IMG/VR virus record: IMGVR_UViG_3300031656_000034
Location: 1-24,894 of that record
DNA from: a virus
Direction: 5' to 3' (one strand)
Length of the DNA stretch: 24,894 bases
The notes below the pieces were generated by a model, which did no database searches, was not told the origin of the DNA, and was given only the letters and a program-made list of their open reading frames with translations. Position 1 is the stretch's first letter; every line of letters begins with the position of its first letter. The position numbers and the translations under genes were made by a program. This document shows, in pieces, positions 12,325 through 20,133 of this stretch.

Positions 12325-13176
12325 ATGTCAATCAAATTAAACAGTGCTAATGGCTCAGTCACTTTAACACCTGAGGATGGTAGCGGCAATGCTGACCTTA
12401 CTATACCACGTGCAGGGTTTTTACCAATATCTGGTGGAACTCTTACAGGAGCCTTAGCAACTAACTCTACAATAGATGGAGTAGACGTAGCTACACGTGA
12501 TGGTATCTTAACCTCTACTACCGCAACGGCAGCAGCAGCTTTACCAAAGGCTGGTGGTACTATGACGGGTGGTTTGGCAATGGGTGCAAACACTATTACT
12601 AGCACAGGTAAGATTTTATTCTCTAATATGTATGCCCAGACTAGCGATCTTCCTTCTGCTACTACGTATCATGGAATGTTTGCTCACGTACACGCCACAG
12701 GGCAAGCCTATTATGCTCATGCAGGAGCATGGGTAGAGTTAGCAAAACAATCAGACGTTACAACAACAACTAATACAAGTGGGGCAGCTTTACCAAAGGC
12801 TGGCGGCACTATGACGGGCGCTCTGCAAATGTCTGATCAGTTAGTCCAGCGTCCTGTCTTAAAAGACTATGGCGAGACTAAGGTGGCTATGGCTGCACAC
12901 GCAGTAGACCTAACGCTTGGTAATGTTCAAACATACACATTGTCTGGTGGACAAACATTAACTTTTACGAATCCCCCTGCTTCTGGCACTGCTGGCTCAT
13001 TTACCCTTATTATCACAAATGGCGGTTCAGCCACCTTGACATTCCCATCTAGCGTAGATTGGCCTGCTGCTACTGCACCTACCTTAACTGCCAGTGGAGT
13101 TGATGTGCTTACGTTTACAACCTGTGATGGTGGGACTATTTGGTACGGAATCGCAAGTGGAATAGGGATGGCTTAA
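12325..13176 (+). CDS. Tail fibre protein with GGT-M/L-TG repeats
   Basis: A 283-residue fibre protein. It has three copies of a short repeat: LPISGGTLTGAL (about 33-44), LPKAGGTMTGGL and LPKAGGTMTGAL (near 72-83 and 155-166). This repeat class marks phage fibre shafts. The middle contains SDLPSATTYHGMFAHVHATG, a beta domain. The C-terminal half (QTYTLSGGQTLTFTNPPASG and a hydrophobic strand-rich segment) resembles phage fibre tip domains. There is an AAAGG SD. Its stop overlaps the next start by one base (TAATG). A structural role is likely; the ligand is unknown. Confidence 0.8.
   Translation: MSIKLNSANGSVTLTPEDGSGNADLTIPRAGFLPISGGTLTGALATNSTIDGVDVATRDGILTSTTATAAAALPKAGGTMTGGLAMGANTITSTGKILFSNMYAQTSDLPSATTYHGMFAHVHATGQAYYAHAGAWVELAKQSDVTTTTNTSGAALPKAGGTMTGALQMSDQLVQRPVLKDYGETKVAMAAHAVDLTLGNVQTYTLSGGQTLTFTNPPASGTAGSFTLIITNGGSATLTFPSSVDWPAATAPTLTASGVDVLTFTTCDGGTIWYGIASGIGMA
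12535..12581 (+). repeat. Direct repeat copy A in the fibre gene
   Basis: A 47-base unit beginning GCAGCTTTACCAAAGGCTGG, matched by copy B at 12784-12830 with few differences, mostly at third codon positions. It encodes AALPKAGGTMTGGLAM. It could support recombination between fibre alleles. Confidence 0.75.
12784..12830 (+). repeat. Direct repeat copy B in the fibre gene
   Basis: The second copy of the 47-base unit at 12535-12581, encoding AALPKAGGTMTGALQM. A more distant third version near 12415-12460 encodes FLPISGGTLTGALA. Confidence 0.75.
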
Positions 13177-15326
13177 TGACTATTGAAAAGAAGTTACTTG
13201 GCACTAACCCTGTATCGGGTGAAGTATTGCCAGAAGCGGTTAGCTTTGATGGGACTAATGATTACCTTAGTCGTAGCAGCGATATGACGAATAATGCTGA
13301 TGGTAAGACGTTTACTTTTAGTTGTTGGGTTTATATACCCTCTGGTTATAATGGCACAATAGGAGTTTATAATGTAGGTAGCTTTTGGATTCAACCAGAC
13401 AAAGATGGAGGATTAGGCATTGTCGGATATGGCCCCTCTGGTGGTAATCCAGCTTTTTATTCTAATTTACCAGCAAACACAATCCCACTTGATACATGGT
13501 CAAATATCTTAGTATCTATAAATGTAAATGGCGGTGTCAGCACTAGGCTGCGTCATGTGTATATAAACGATGTAAATGTTACATCATCCGCAGATTGGTA
13601 TGAATCCGAAGGCTCAGGATGGTATAACGACAAGACTATTAACTTTACACCAGATAATGGAACGATAAGAGTAGGGGCAAATGCTGCATCACAAAAACTC
13701 AAGGGCCGACTAGCCCATGTATTCCTTGACTACACCTATCGTGATCTAAGCACCACATCCAACAGACGTTTATTCATAGACGCTGACGGAAAACCTTCTA
13801 GCACAATACCATCTAGCCCCATCCTCTACCTGCCAATGAAGGATGCAGCCACAGCAGGTTCTAACAGTGGTACAGGCGGTGACTTCACTGTCAATGGTGT
13901 ATTAGCTACCGCAGAGCGTGGGCCTAATCAGGATAACTGTAGTGCTAGTAAGTTTGATGGTAGTGCTGATTATTTAAGTAGATCAAGTATTTCAGGTCTT
14001 TCGGATTCAAAGTTGTTTACGTTGAGTTTTGTAGTTGACGGAGGGTCTAATCACGGGGAGATATTTAGCATAGGCACAGGTAGTTGGCCTAGTAAATTTT
14101 CAGCGGATATATTCGATTATGTTTTAAGGCTTGAGGCTAGGGGTTCGTCATCAAATACAGTAATTATGAATTGGAATGTTAATTTAGATCAGAAATTACG
14201 AGGGGCTACAAATTTAATAACAATCTCAATAAATATGGCAAACCAAAGCGCAAGTAAAGTATTTATAAATGGTATTGACTCAGGCGGGTCTTTTGCTACG
14301 TTTTCTAATGTCGCTATTGATTTTACTGCCTCTCAGTATTTTATTGGGAAAGACTATAGTTCCCTACATTCAAATGCAACAATAGGTGAACTTTACTTCA
14401 ACACAACATACACAGACTTAGCCGCAGATAACCCATTCTGGGACTCAGACACCAATCGCCCTAACTCGGTACGCAAGGTTATTGCTGACACTAGCGTTAC
14501 ACCTCTTATCGCTCTGCCTATGATCGGCAATGATGCAGGTAACAACTTAGGTAGTGGAGGAGACTTTACTGTTAACTCAGGGCCGTATACACATGCTAGG
14601 GGCGGTAGTGAGTTTTGGGCTAGGAGTGTTAAGTTTAGTAATGCTGAAACTCAGTATTTAAACATGACTTCTCCATCGGCAACATCGGGTAAAACATTTA
14701 CCTTAGTAATGTTGATAAACCATTCAACAGGAGATAATGGCGAGGCTACCATTGCTTTTTCAAATAGCTCCAATATTGTATATTTTACAGTTGAATCAAA
14801 CACCTCAAACATTAAAATATATGGAAAAAATTCGTCTGGCAGTACCATTCTTTCTGGTCAAATTGATGGAATTTCACGAAGACAGAATCAATGGGATATT
14901 TATTTAATATCGGGTGATATGACTGATGCGTCTAAGTTTAAAATATATTTCAACGGAGTAAATAAAAGCATAGCGTCTGGTGATTGGTCTACCTTCACAA
15001 ATGACACTTTAGGTCTTGCATCATCGACTCACGTTAACATTGGAAGAAGCAACGCAACGTCAGGCCAGTTCTTAACAGGGGAAATAGCAAATGTGTATTT
15101 TAGTAATGAATACACTGATTTTTCTCAAGAGGTAAACCGAAATAAATTTATTGACCAACTAGGCTACCCAGCAGATTTAGGAGAAGACGGTTCTAATCCG
15201 ACAGGCAACCAACCATACATTTACGCCACCATGCCTAGCTCAAACTTAGGTAAAAATGCAGGGTCAGGGCCAGACTTTACCCCTGTCGCCTCCCCGAAAG
15301 CTGGCGAAGACTTCATACCAACATAG
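13176..15326 (+). CDS. Tail spike/fibre with three LamG-like lectin domains
   Basis: A 716-residue protein built of three tandem concanavalin/LamG-type jelly-roll modules. Their openings are AVSFDGTNDYLSRSSDMTNN (about 20-40), ASKFDGSADYLSRSSISGLS (about 255-275) and SVKFSNAETQYLNMTSPSAT (about 485-505). Each is followed by a KTFTFSCW/FTLSFVV/KTFTLVML strand. The modules end in related linkers (SNSGTGGDFTVNG, NNLGSGGDFTVNS, KNAGSGPDFTPV). LamG folds bind glycans, so it probably recognises host surface sugar; no enzymatic active site is evident. The ATG at 13176 has SD AGGGA and overlaps the upstream stop. An earlier in-frame start inside the fibre gene is less likely. Confidence 0.82.
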   Translation: MTIEKKLLGTNPVSGEVLPEAVSFDGTNDYLSRSSDMTNNADGKTFTFSCWVYIPSGYNGTIGVYNVGSFWIQPDKDGGLGIVGYGPSGGNPAFYSNLPANTIPLDTWSNILVSINVNGGVSTRLRHVYINDVNVTSSADWYESEGSGWYNDKTINFTPDNGTIRVGANAASQKLKGRLAHVFLDYTYRDLSTTSNRRLFIDADGKPSSTIPSSPILYLPMKDAATAGSNSGTGGDFTVNGVLATAERGPNQDNCSASKFDGSADYLSRSSISGLSDSKLFTLSFVVDGGSNHGEIFSIGTGSWPSKFSADIFDYVLRLEARGSSSNTVIMNWNVNLDQKLRGATNLITISINMANQSASKVFINGIDSGGSFATFSNVAIDFTASQYFIGKDYSSLHSNATIGELYFNTTYTDLAADNPFWDSDTNRPNSVRKVIADTSVTPLIALPMIGNDAGNNLGSGGDFTVNSGPYTHARGGSEFWARSVKFSNAETQYLNMTSPSATSGKTFTLVMLINHSTGDNGEATIAFSNSSNIVYFTVESNTSNIKIYGKNSSGSTILSGQIDGISRRQNQWDIYLISGDMTDASKFKIYFNGVNKSIASGDWSTFTNDTLGLASSTHVNIGRSNATSGQFLTGEIANVYFSNEYTDFSQEVNRNKFIDQLGYPADLGEDGSNPTGNQPYIYATMPSSNLGKNAGSGPDFTPVASPKAGEDFIPT

Positions 15327-15344
15327 CAGAAGAGGAAACAAACA

Positions 15345-15797
15345 ATGCTATTAATTAAAGCAAACGGCAGTACAGTAGAGCAATACCCATATTCACTTGG
15401 TATGCTACGAAAAGACAATCCAAACACAAGCTTTCCCAAGCAGCCTAGTGTTGCTGACATGGCAGCTTTTAATACCTACCCTGTGACCGAAGTCACTCCA
15501 ACAGTAGGTGATGGGCAGCACTTGATTAAAGTTTGGATACCAACCCTAGTGAGCGGTGAGTGGGTATTGGCGCATGAGGCGGTTGATCTAACAGACGCAG
15601 AAGTAGCAGAAGCTACAGCAGTTCTTGCAGCAGATGCCCGTGAGAAGCGTGATGGATTATTAGCAGCTACTGATTGGGCCGCAATGCCAGACTCACCTAC
15701 TATGAGTTCAGCTATGACTGCATACCGAACTGCACTACGTAATGTACCCGCACAAGAAAACTTCCCTACAACAATTACATGGCCCACAGCCCCATGA
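15345..15797 (+). CDS. Tail assembly chaperone (Phage_tail_APC-like)
   Basis: A 150-residue protein. Its C-terminal 50 residues match the Phage_tail_APC pattern: RDGLLAATDWAAMPDS, then YRTALRNVPAQENFP and a final Trp-Pro. The N-terminal part (YPYSLGMLRKDNPNTSFP, VWIPTLVSGEWVLA) also occurs in proteins encoded after tail fibres. Members of this family are thought to help fold or assemble tail fibres, which fits its place immediately after the spike gene. SD AGAGGA precedes the ATG. The Trp usual before the YR motif is replaced (MTAYRTALR). Confidence 0.85.
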   Translation: MLLIKANGSTVEQYPYSLGMLRKDNPNTSFPKQPSVADMAAFNTYPVTEVTPTVGDGQHLIKVWIPTLVSGEWVLAHEAVDLTDAEVAEATAVLAADAREKRDGLLAATDWAAMPDSPTMSSAMTAYRTALRNVPAQENFPTTITWPTAP

Positions 15798-16069
15798 GCA
15801 TAACTTACAGAGGTGAAACTTTCTCAGGTTACAACAAGCCTAAGGCTAGTTCTAAAGGCAAAAAGTCCCATGTGGTTCTTATTAAAGATAACGGAAAAGA
15901 TCGTATGATTCGTTTTGGTGAGAAGGGTGCTAGTACAGCAGGTAAGCCTAAAGCTGGCGAGTCAGAAGCTATGAAAGCTAAACGTAAGTCATTTAAAGCA
16001 CGACATGGTAAGAATATTGCCAAAGGTAAGACCAGTGCAGCATACTGGGCTAATAGGGAAAAATGGTAG
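15794..16069 (+). CDS. Small basic phage protein with RKSFKARHxxN motif
   Basis: A 91-residue, Lys-rich protein starting MSITYRGETFSGYNKPKASS. A short beta-prone part (KSHVVLIKDNGKDRMIRFG) precedes a basic tail with AKRKSFKARHGKNIAKGKTS and SAAYWANREKW. I have seen this KSFKARH...AxYW ending in small unassigned proteins of marine podovirus-like phages. The ATG at 15794 overlaps the upstream stop (ATGA). A start at 15779 is possible but lacks a better SD. Nucleic acid binding is likely from charge. The role is unknown. Confidence 0.75.
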   Translation: MSITYRGETFSGYNKPKASSKGKKSHVVLIKDNGKDRMIRFGEKGASTAGKPKAGESEAMKAKRKSFKARHGKNIAKGKTSAAYWANREKW

Positions 16070-16084
16070 CAATAGGAGGTGATC

Positions 16085-16234
16085 TTGAGTCTGTACGCAA
16101 ATATCAATGCTAAGAAGAAAAGAATCAAAGCAGGGTCTAAAGAAGTAATGAAACCTAAGGGTGCTAAAGGTAGACCTAAAGCTAGTGATTTTGTTAACGC
16201 TGCTAAAACAGCTAAAAAAAGAAAGGTGAAATAG
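16085..16234 (+). CDS. Small lysine-rich phage protein (49 aa), TTG start
   Basis: A 49-residue protein, MSLYANINAKKKRIKAGSKE onward, with more than a third Lys/Arg and the motif KGAKGRPKA, which resembles an AT-hook. The MSLYANIN opening is familiar from many phage genomes, always small and unassigned. The start is TTG. It is fixed by AGGAGGTGATC (16074-16084), an 11-base match to the 16S rRNA 3' end that directly abuts the start. Such a strong SD suggests high expression, offset by the rare start codon. Confidence 0.78.
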   Translation: MSLYANINAKKKRIKAGSKEVMKPKGAKGRPKASDFVNAAKTAKKRKVK

Positions 16235-16237
16235 CTT

Positions 16238-16399
16238 ATGAAAGGAGTTAGACATTACTTAAAGAGTGGCGTTGAACATAAAGGGGCTATTCATAAAACA
16301 GCAGGTAAGGCTATGACAGGTGCAAAACACACTAAAACTAGCAAGCCTTTATTCCATAAAAGTGAACTATCAACAACAGCTAAAAATAGAGGTAAGTAA
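16238..16399 (+). CDS. Small basic phage protein (53 aa)
   Basis: A 53-residue Lys/His-rich protein, MKGVRHYLKSGVEHKGAIHK onward, containing GAKHTKTSKPLFHKSELS. The pattern MKGVxHYxKxG...HTKTSKxLFHxxxLS recurs in small ORFs of marine phages (from memory). It starts 3 bases after the stop of the previous gene, with AGGTG upstream. Its composition suggests binding to DNA or another polyanion. Function unknown. Confidence 0.75.
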   Translation: MKGVRHYLKSGVEHKGAIHKTAGKAMTGAKHTKTSKPLFHKSELSTTAKNRGK

Positions 16400-16401
16400 T
16401 C

Positions 16402-16512
16402 ATGCCACAAGGTAAAGGAACGTATGGTACTAAAGTAGGGCGTCCACCAGCTAAACCTAAAAAGAAGAAAACACCAGCTAAGAAGACAATGAAAATACGC
16501 AGTAACTACTAA
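16402..16512 (+). CDS. Very small AT-hook-like protein (36 aa)
   Basis: A 36-residue protein. Its sequence opens MPQGKGTYGTKVGRPPAKPK and continues into a Lys-rich tail (KKKKTPAKKTMK). GRPPAKPK is an AT-hook-like core flanked by lysines. About a third of residues are Lys or Arg, so it is expected to bind DNA non-specifically or at AT-rich sites. The GAGG SD is in the end of the preceding gene, and the stop overlaps the next start (TAATG). It is the last of four consecutive basic small genes. Confidence 0.72.
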   Translation: MPQGKGTYGTKVGRPPAKPKKKKTPAKKTMKIRSNY

Positions 16513-16739
16513 TGTGGGCTATCGTGTTAGCCACTATGCTTGCTACTGGTGAGCCTAAAGTACCTTTGATTATGTCTAGCTACAGTACATTTAATAATTG
16601 TAGGCAAGAGTTAATTCGTGTAGGTGCAATAGGAGGCTATGAGCCTGTGGTTAGCCCGATGGTAGGATATGCAGTAGTTAAAGTAACAGATGAAAAAACT
16701 ATCACAGCTTTCTGTGTTAAGGATATGAGAGGTATTTGA
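16512..16739 (+). CDS. Small unknown protein (75 aa), possibly exported
   Basis: A 75-residue protein with a short hydrophobic N-terminus (MWAIVLATMLATGE) that could be a weak signal sequence, and two cysteines (about 30 and 68) that could form a disulfide outside the cytoplasm. No family is recognised. It starts in a TAATG overlap without its own clear SD, so it is translated by coupling. The position before membrane and holin genes hints at a lysis-related role, but this is only context. Confidence 0.65.
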   Translation: MWAIVLATMLATGEPKVPLIMSSYSTFNNCRQELIRVGAIGGYEPVVSPMVGYAVVKVTDEKTITAFCVKDMRGI

Positions 16740-16921
16740 TGTGGTCTAGCCCTTTAGAGTTATATCCTGTCCACGTGTCACCTGATCTAGCACCCTTAGG
16801 TCAATCTTTATTAATTGAACCATCAGTAAACAGAGTAAATGCAGAGTACCTCGTAGTGCAACCATCTAGGGAGCCATACGGTATTCCTCAAGAGTACACA
16901 AGGAGGGTATGGGTATGTTAG
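16739..16921 (+). CDS. Small unknown protein (60 aa)
   Basis: A 60-residue, Pro-rich protein, MWSSPLELYPVHVSPDLAPL onward. It lacks membrane spans and recognised motifs. The ATG at 16739 shares one base with the upstream stop (TGATG) and has AGAGG 6 bases before it. Its last 7 bases overlap the next gene, whose SD AGGAGG lies in its last codons. The tight overlaps on both sides support it as a real gene. Confidence 0.65.
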   Translation: MWSSPLELYPVHVSPDLAPLGQSLLIEPSVNRVNAEYLVVQPSREPYGIPQEYTRRVWVC

Positions 16922-17343
16922 CAGAGCTTATGATAGCCAACGCTGCTTTTAAAGTTATTAAGACTACACTCTCTAATGGCAAAGATATTGCAGATGCAGG
17001 TTCAGCTTTAACTAAATACTTTGGCGCAAGTCAGTCTATAGAACAGAAAGCTAAGATGGGTACGGGAGATGTACTAGCTGCGTACCAAGCAAAACAAACT
17101 ATAGAAAAGCAAGAAAAAGAATTAGAGTTTATGTTAAATAAACAAGGTCTTCTTGGGTACTACAAGTATCAACAATTTAGAACAGAGTTTTTTAAGAAAC
17201 AAAGAACAGCAGCATCTAAACAACTATTAAGAAACAAGAAGATACAAAAGAATGTAGAAACAGGTTTATTAGTAACAATACTAACTGTGTTATTTTTAGC
17301 TTTATTTTCGGGTGTGTTAATTTATATAAAAGGAACTTTGTAA
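16915..17343 (+). CDS. Helical protein with C-terminal membrane anchor
   Basis: A 142-residue protein. The N-terminal half has MLAELMIANAAFKVIKTTLS and ...NGKDIADAGSALTKYFG. A charged coiled coil (about 60-105, KQTIEKQEKELEFMLNKQG) follows, then a strong C-terminal membrane span (TILTVLFLALFSGVLIYI). The MLAELxxANAAFxVIK opening recurs in phage genomes without a known role. The ATG at 16915 sits 8 bases after AGGAGG, whereas the ATG at 16909 is only 2 bases from it, so I chose the second. A tail-anchored protein next to a holin could be part of the lysis cluster or an injection-related protein. Confidence 0.7.
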   Translation: MLAELMIANAAFKVIKTTLSNGKDIADAGSALTKYFGASQSIEQKAKMGTGDVLAAYQAKQTIEKQEKELEFMLNKQGLLGYYKYQQFRTEFFKKQRTAASKQLLRNKKIQKNVETGLLVTILTVLFLALFSGVLIYIKGTL

Positions 17344-17344
17344 A

Positions 17345-17521
17345 ATGAATGATCGTGAATTAACAGCAGCAGAGAAGAATGAAATAGCAGAGTTAGCGGC
17401 AGACAAGGCTTATGAAAGATTCTACCTTGCTGTAGGTAAGTCCGTTACTAAAAAGATACTTTGGATTACCAGTGCAGTATTACTAGCTAGTTGGCTTTAC
17501 TTTAAGGAAGGTACATTCTAA
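17345..17521 (+). CDS. Small single-span membrane protein (58 aa)
   Basis: A 58-residue protein with a charged helical N-terminal part (residues 1-33, AAEKNEIAELAADKAYERF) and a membrane span near the C-terminus (ILWITSAVLLASWLYF). This layout occurs in many phages next to holin genes. It could be an accessory holin, antiholin or small virion protein. It starts one base after the upstream stop, with AAGGA about 10 bases before, and its stop overlaps the holin start (TAATG). Confidence 0.7.
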   Translation: MNDRELTAAEKNEIAELAADKAYERFYLAVGKSVTKKILWITSAVLLASWLYFKEGTF

Positions 17522-17925
17522 TGGGTATACTAAGTAGTTTATTTAGCGGTGGTAGTTCCATTGCCCAACCTATAGAAGCTATTGGCAATATAATTGACAG
17601 TGTGTTTACTTCTGATGAAGAAAAGGCACATGGGGACTTGTTGAAACAAAGGTTAGCTTTAAAGCCAGCCCTTATGCAAGCAGAGATTAATAAAGTACAG
17701 GCAGGTCACAGGTCAATTTTCGTGGCTGGTGCCCGTCCATTTCTCATGTGGGTTTGCGGTATGGGTTTCTTGTTTGCCTTTGTCATTAACCCTGTGTTGC
17801 AGTGGTTAGCACCAGAGCTAGGTAGCCCTGAGTTACCTTTAGATGCAATGCTTGAACTTACGTTAGCTATGCTTGGTCTAGCAGGTCTTAGAACAGTAGA
17901 AAAATTAAATGGTAGAGCCACATGA
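17521..17925 (+). CDS. Holin of the 3TM family
   Basis: A 134-residue protein matching the 3TM holin family (PF11351-type): KVQAGHRSIFVAGARPFLMW (about 59-78), then a hydrophobic span (VCGMGFLFAFVINPVLQWL), a loop with ELGSPELPLDAM, and a C-terminal span ending MLGLAGLRTVEKLNG. Holins form holes in the inner membrane to time lysis. The N-terminal 20 residues (GILSSLFSGGSSIAQPI) are typical of the family too. Its stop overlaps the adaptor gene start (ATGA). No endolysin is visible in the window. Confidence 0.88.
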   Translation: MGILSSLFSGGSSIAQPIEAIGNIIDSVFTSDEEKAHGDLLKQRLALKPALMQAEINKVQAGHRSIFVAGARPFLMWVCGMGFLFAFVINPVLQWLAPELGSPELPLDAMLELTLAMLGLAGLRTVEKLNGRAT

Positions 17926-18572
17926 AAACACATAAAGAAATGGTAAACAACGTATTACTTAGATTACGTGAGCGTGAAGTTGCTAGTGTAAATGAGAATA
18001 GCTACTCAAAACTTATTAGTATCTTTGTTCAAGACGCTAAAGAACTTGTGGAAGCAGCATGGAATTGGTCGGTACTACGGCAGACTCTTACAGCAGTAAC
18101 GCAAAGTGGAGTATTTAACTATGTTCTTACTGACTCAGGTAATAACGTAAACATATTAGACGTAGTAAACTTAACAAGTGATTCATTTTTACAATATAAA
18201 GACCCACACTGGTTTACTAACGCATTTTTAAACACTACACCAGCTACGGGCAATCCTGCGTATTATGTATTCAATGGTGTAAGTGTCGGGGGAGATACAC
18301 AGGTTGATCTTTACCCTATACCTGACGCTGCCTACACTATTTACTTTAACGTAGTTATGCGTTCACAGCCTTTGGTTAATGATGCGGATACTTTACGTAT
18401 ACCACATTTACCTGTACAAGCCTTAGCCTATGCAATGGCACTTGAGGAACGTGGTGAAGATGGTGGTATGTCGGCAGTATCAGCTAAGGCTTTAGCTAGT
18501 AACTATCTTTCTGATGCTATTGCACTGGACGCAGACAAGCACCCTGAGGAACTGATCTGGGAGGCTTGTTAA
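17922..18572 (+). CDS. Head-tail adaptor protein (tail tubular A-like)
   Basis: A 216-residue protein with a helical N-terminal part (MKTHKEMVNNVLLRLREREV, then IFVQDAKELVEAAWNW) and a beta-rich insert. A C-terminal helix bundle follows (LPVQALAYAMALEERGEDGG), ending in a short tail. This is the layout of podovirus adaptor proteins (T7 gp11 and SU10-adaptor type) that form a ring below the portal. The next gene is the nozzle, as in T7-like gene order, although here both follow the fibres and holin. It overlaps the holin gene by 4 bases. Confidence 0.82.
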   Translation: MKTHKEMVNNVLLRLREREVASVNENSYSKLISIFVQDAKELVEAAWNWSVLRQTLTAVTQSGVFNYVLTDSGNNVNILDVVNLTSDSFLQYKDPHWFTNAFLNTTPATGNPAYYVFNGVSVGGDTQVDLYPIPDAAYTIYFNVVMRSQPLVNDADTLRIPHLPVQALAYAMALEERGEDGGMSAVSAKALASNYLSDAIALDADKHPEELIWEAC

Positions 18573-18574
18573 TC

Positions 18575-20131
18575 ATGGGAAAGCAACTAATGTCCTCTTC
18601 CATTGCAGCACCAGCGTTCTTCGGGTTAAACACTCAAGAGTCTGGTGTTACTTTGCAAGAAGGTTTTGCACTACAAGCAGACAACTGTATTATTGATAAG
18701 TATGGTCGCCTAGGCTCACGTAAGGGTTGGCAGACCTTAAGCACAAGCAAAGATTCATCGGCAGGTGCTAACGCTAATGTAAACTTAAAAGGTGTGTCAA
18801 ACTTTAAAGACCTTGATGGTACTGACATTATGTTGTCTTTTAGTAGTGATAAGTTTTATAGAGACACAACAAACTTACTTACTCTAACGCCTAGTACCAC
18901 AGACACAATAGCAGCAGGTAACTGGCAGACAGCTACACTAAACGACCATCATTACTTTTTTCAAAGAAGTTATCTACCACTGGTGTACACTAATGATGGG
19001 AGTGCTAACACTTTCCAATCGGTACTCACACACTCAGGTAGAGCAGGAACACCTCCTAGTGCCCACACAGTATTAGCAGCATACGGGCGTTTATGGGCTG
19101 CGGATACAGCAACTAATAAAACTACAGTTTACTTTACTGATGTACTTGATGGTACTAAATGGACGGGCGGTACTTCTGGTACATTAGATATATCATCTGT
19201 ACTTACGCAGGGCATGGACGAGATTGTAGCCTTAGGTGCCCACAATGGTAACTTGTTTATATTCTGTAAAGATAACATTATTGTATACAGTGATGGTGAT
19301 AACTTTCAAGCTGGAATGACTACTGCAAGTTTAACATTAGTAGAAGTTATTGAAGGTGTTGGTTGTATTGCTAGAGACTCAGTACAGAATACAGGTGAGG
19401 ACATACTGTTCTTAAGCAACACAGGTATACGTTCATTAAATCGTACAGTACAAGAAAAGTCTCAACCTATGCGAGACATATCTAAGAACATACGTGATGA
19501 TGTTATACAGGCAATACGAGCAGAAAACATTGATTTAATTAAGTCAGTCTACTCACCAACTAACGCTTTCTACCTAATAACTTTTCCTACGTCACAACAG
19601 ACCTTTTGCTTTGACACAAGAACAACTTTAGAAGATGGAAGCTACAGAGCTACAATATGGCCCTCAGTGTCACCAAAAGGATTCTTGTCTAAAGGCTCTG
19701 ACTTATTCTTTGCAGAGTCTAATGGAGTAGCTAAGTACACAGGCTATCAGGATAATGGTGCTAAATATGAAATGGCTTATTATAGTAATTTCTTTGATTT
19801 GGGCATGGCTAACGTCACTAAGATAGTAAAGAAACTATCAGCTACCACAGTAGGTGCTACAGGTCAAACCTTTGCACTTAAAATTGGTTATGATTACAGT
19901 CCAGTATACTATGGTTACACATTTACTTTAGACACTGGTACTGTGTTTGAGTATGGTATAACTGAATATGGGATAGGTAAATACTCAGGTTCAGTATTAA
20001 TAGATGAACAAAAAGCATCAACACAAGGCTCAGGTGACATTATACAGATAGGATTCACTACTGATATAAATGGTACGCCTATGTCATTACAGAAGATTTC
20101 AATTTATGCCAAACAAGGTAAGGTACTTTAA
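18575..20131 (+). CDS. Tail nozzle protein (tail tubular B-like)
   Basis: A 518-residue tail-tube nozzle candidate. The N-terminal signature FFGLNTQESGVTLQEGFALQ and then NCIIDKYGRLGSRKGW (about 38-53) is typical of podovirus nozzle/stabilisation proteins. The rest is beta-rich with many Asp/Asn/Gly turns (FTDVLDGTKW, VLTQGMDEIVALGAHNGNLF), consistent with a beta-propeller-like tube. I chose ATG 18575, which follows GGAGG by 10 bases; the longer reading begins with TTG inside the upstream gene. It directly follows the adaptor gene. Confidence 0.87.
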   Translation: MGKQLMSSSIAAPAFFGLNTQESGVTLQEGFALQADNCIIDKYGRLGSRKGWQTLSTSKDSSAGANANVNLKGVSNFKDLDGTDIMLSFSSDKFYRDTTNLLTLTPSTTDTIAAGNWQTATLNDHHYFFQRSYLPLVYTNDGSANTFQSVLTHSGRAGTPPSAHTVLAAYGRLWAADTATNKTTVYFTDVLDGTKWTGGTSGTLDISSVLTQGMDEIVALGAHNGNLFIFCKDNIIVYSDGDNFQAGMTTASLTLVEVIEGVGCIARDSVQNTGEDILFLSNTGIRSLNRTVQEKSQPMRDISKNIRDDVIQAIRAENIDLIKSVYSPTNAFYLITFPTSQQTFCFDTRTTLEDGSYRATIWPSVSPKGFLSKGSDLFFAESNGVAKYTGYQDNGAKYEMAYYSNFFDLGMANVTKIVKKLSATTVGATGQTFALKIGYDYSPVYYGYTFTLDTGTVFEYGITEYGIGKYSGSVLIDEQKASTQGSGDIIQIGFTTDINGTPMSLQKISIYAKQGKVL

Positions 20132-20133
20132 CT

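Noticed and set aside
12309-12605. Minus-strand Ala/Val-rich ORF opposite the second fibre gene
   Set aside because: Antisense shadow of the repeat region.
15476-16255. Minus-strand ORFs opposite the tail chaperone and basic small genes
   Set aside because: Antisense to genes with strong SD sites and overlaps; hydrophobic Phe/Leu content reflects antisense of Lys codons.
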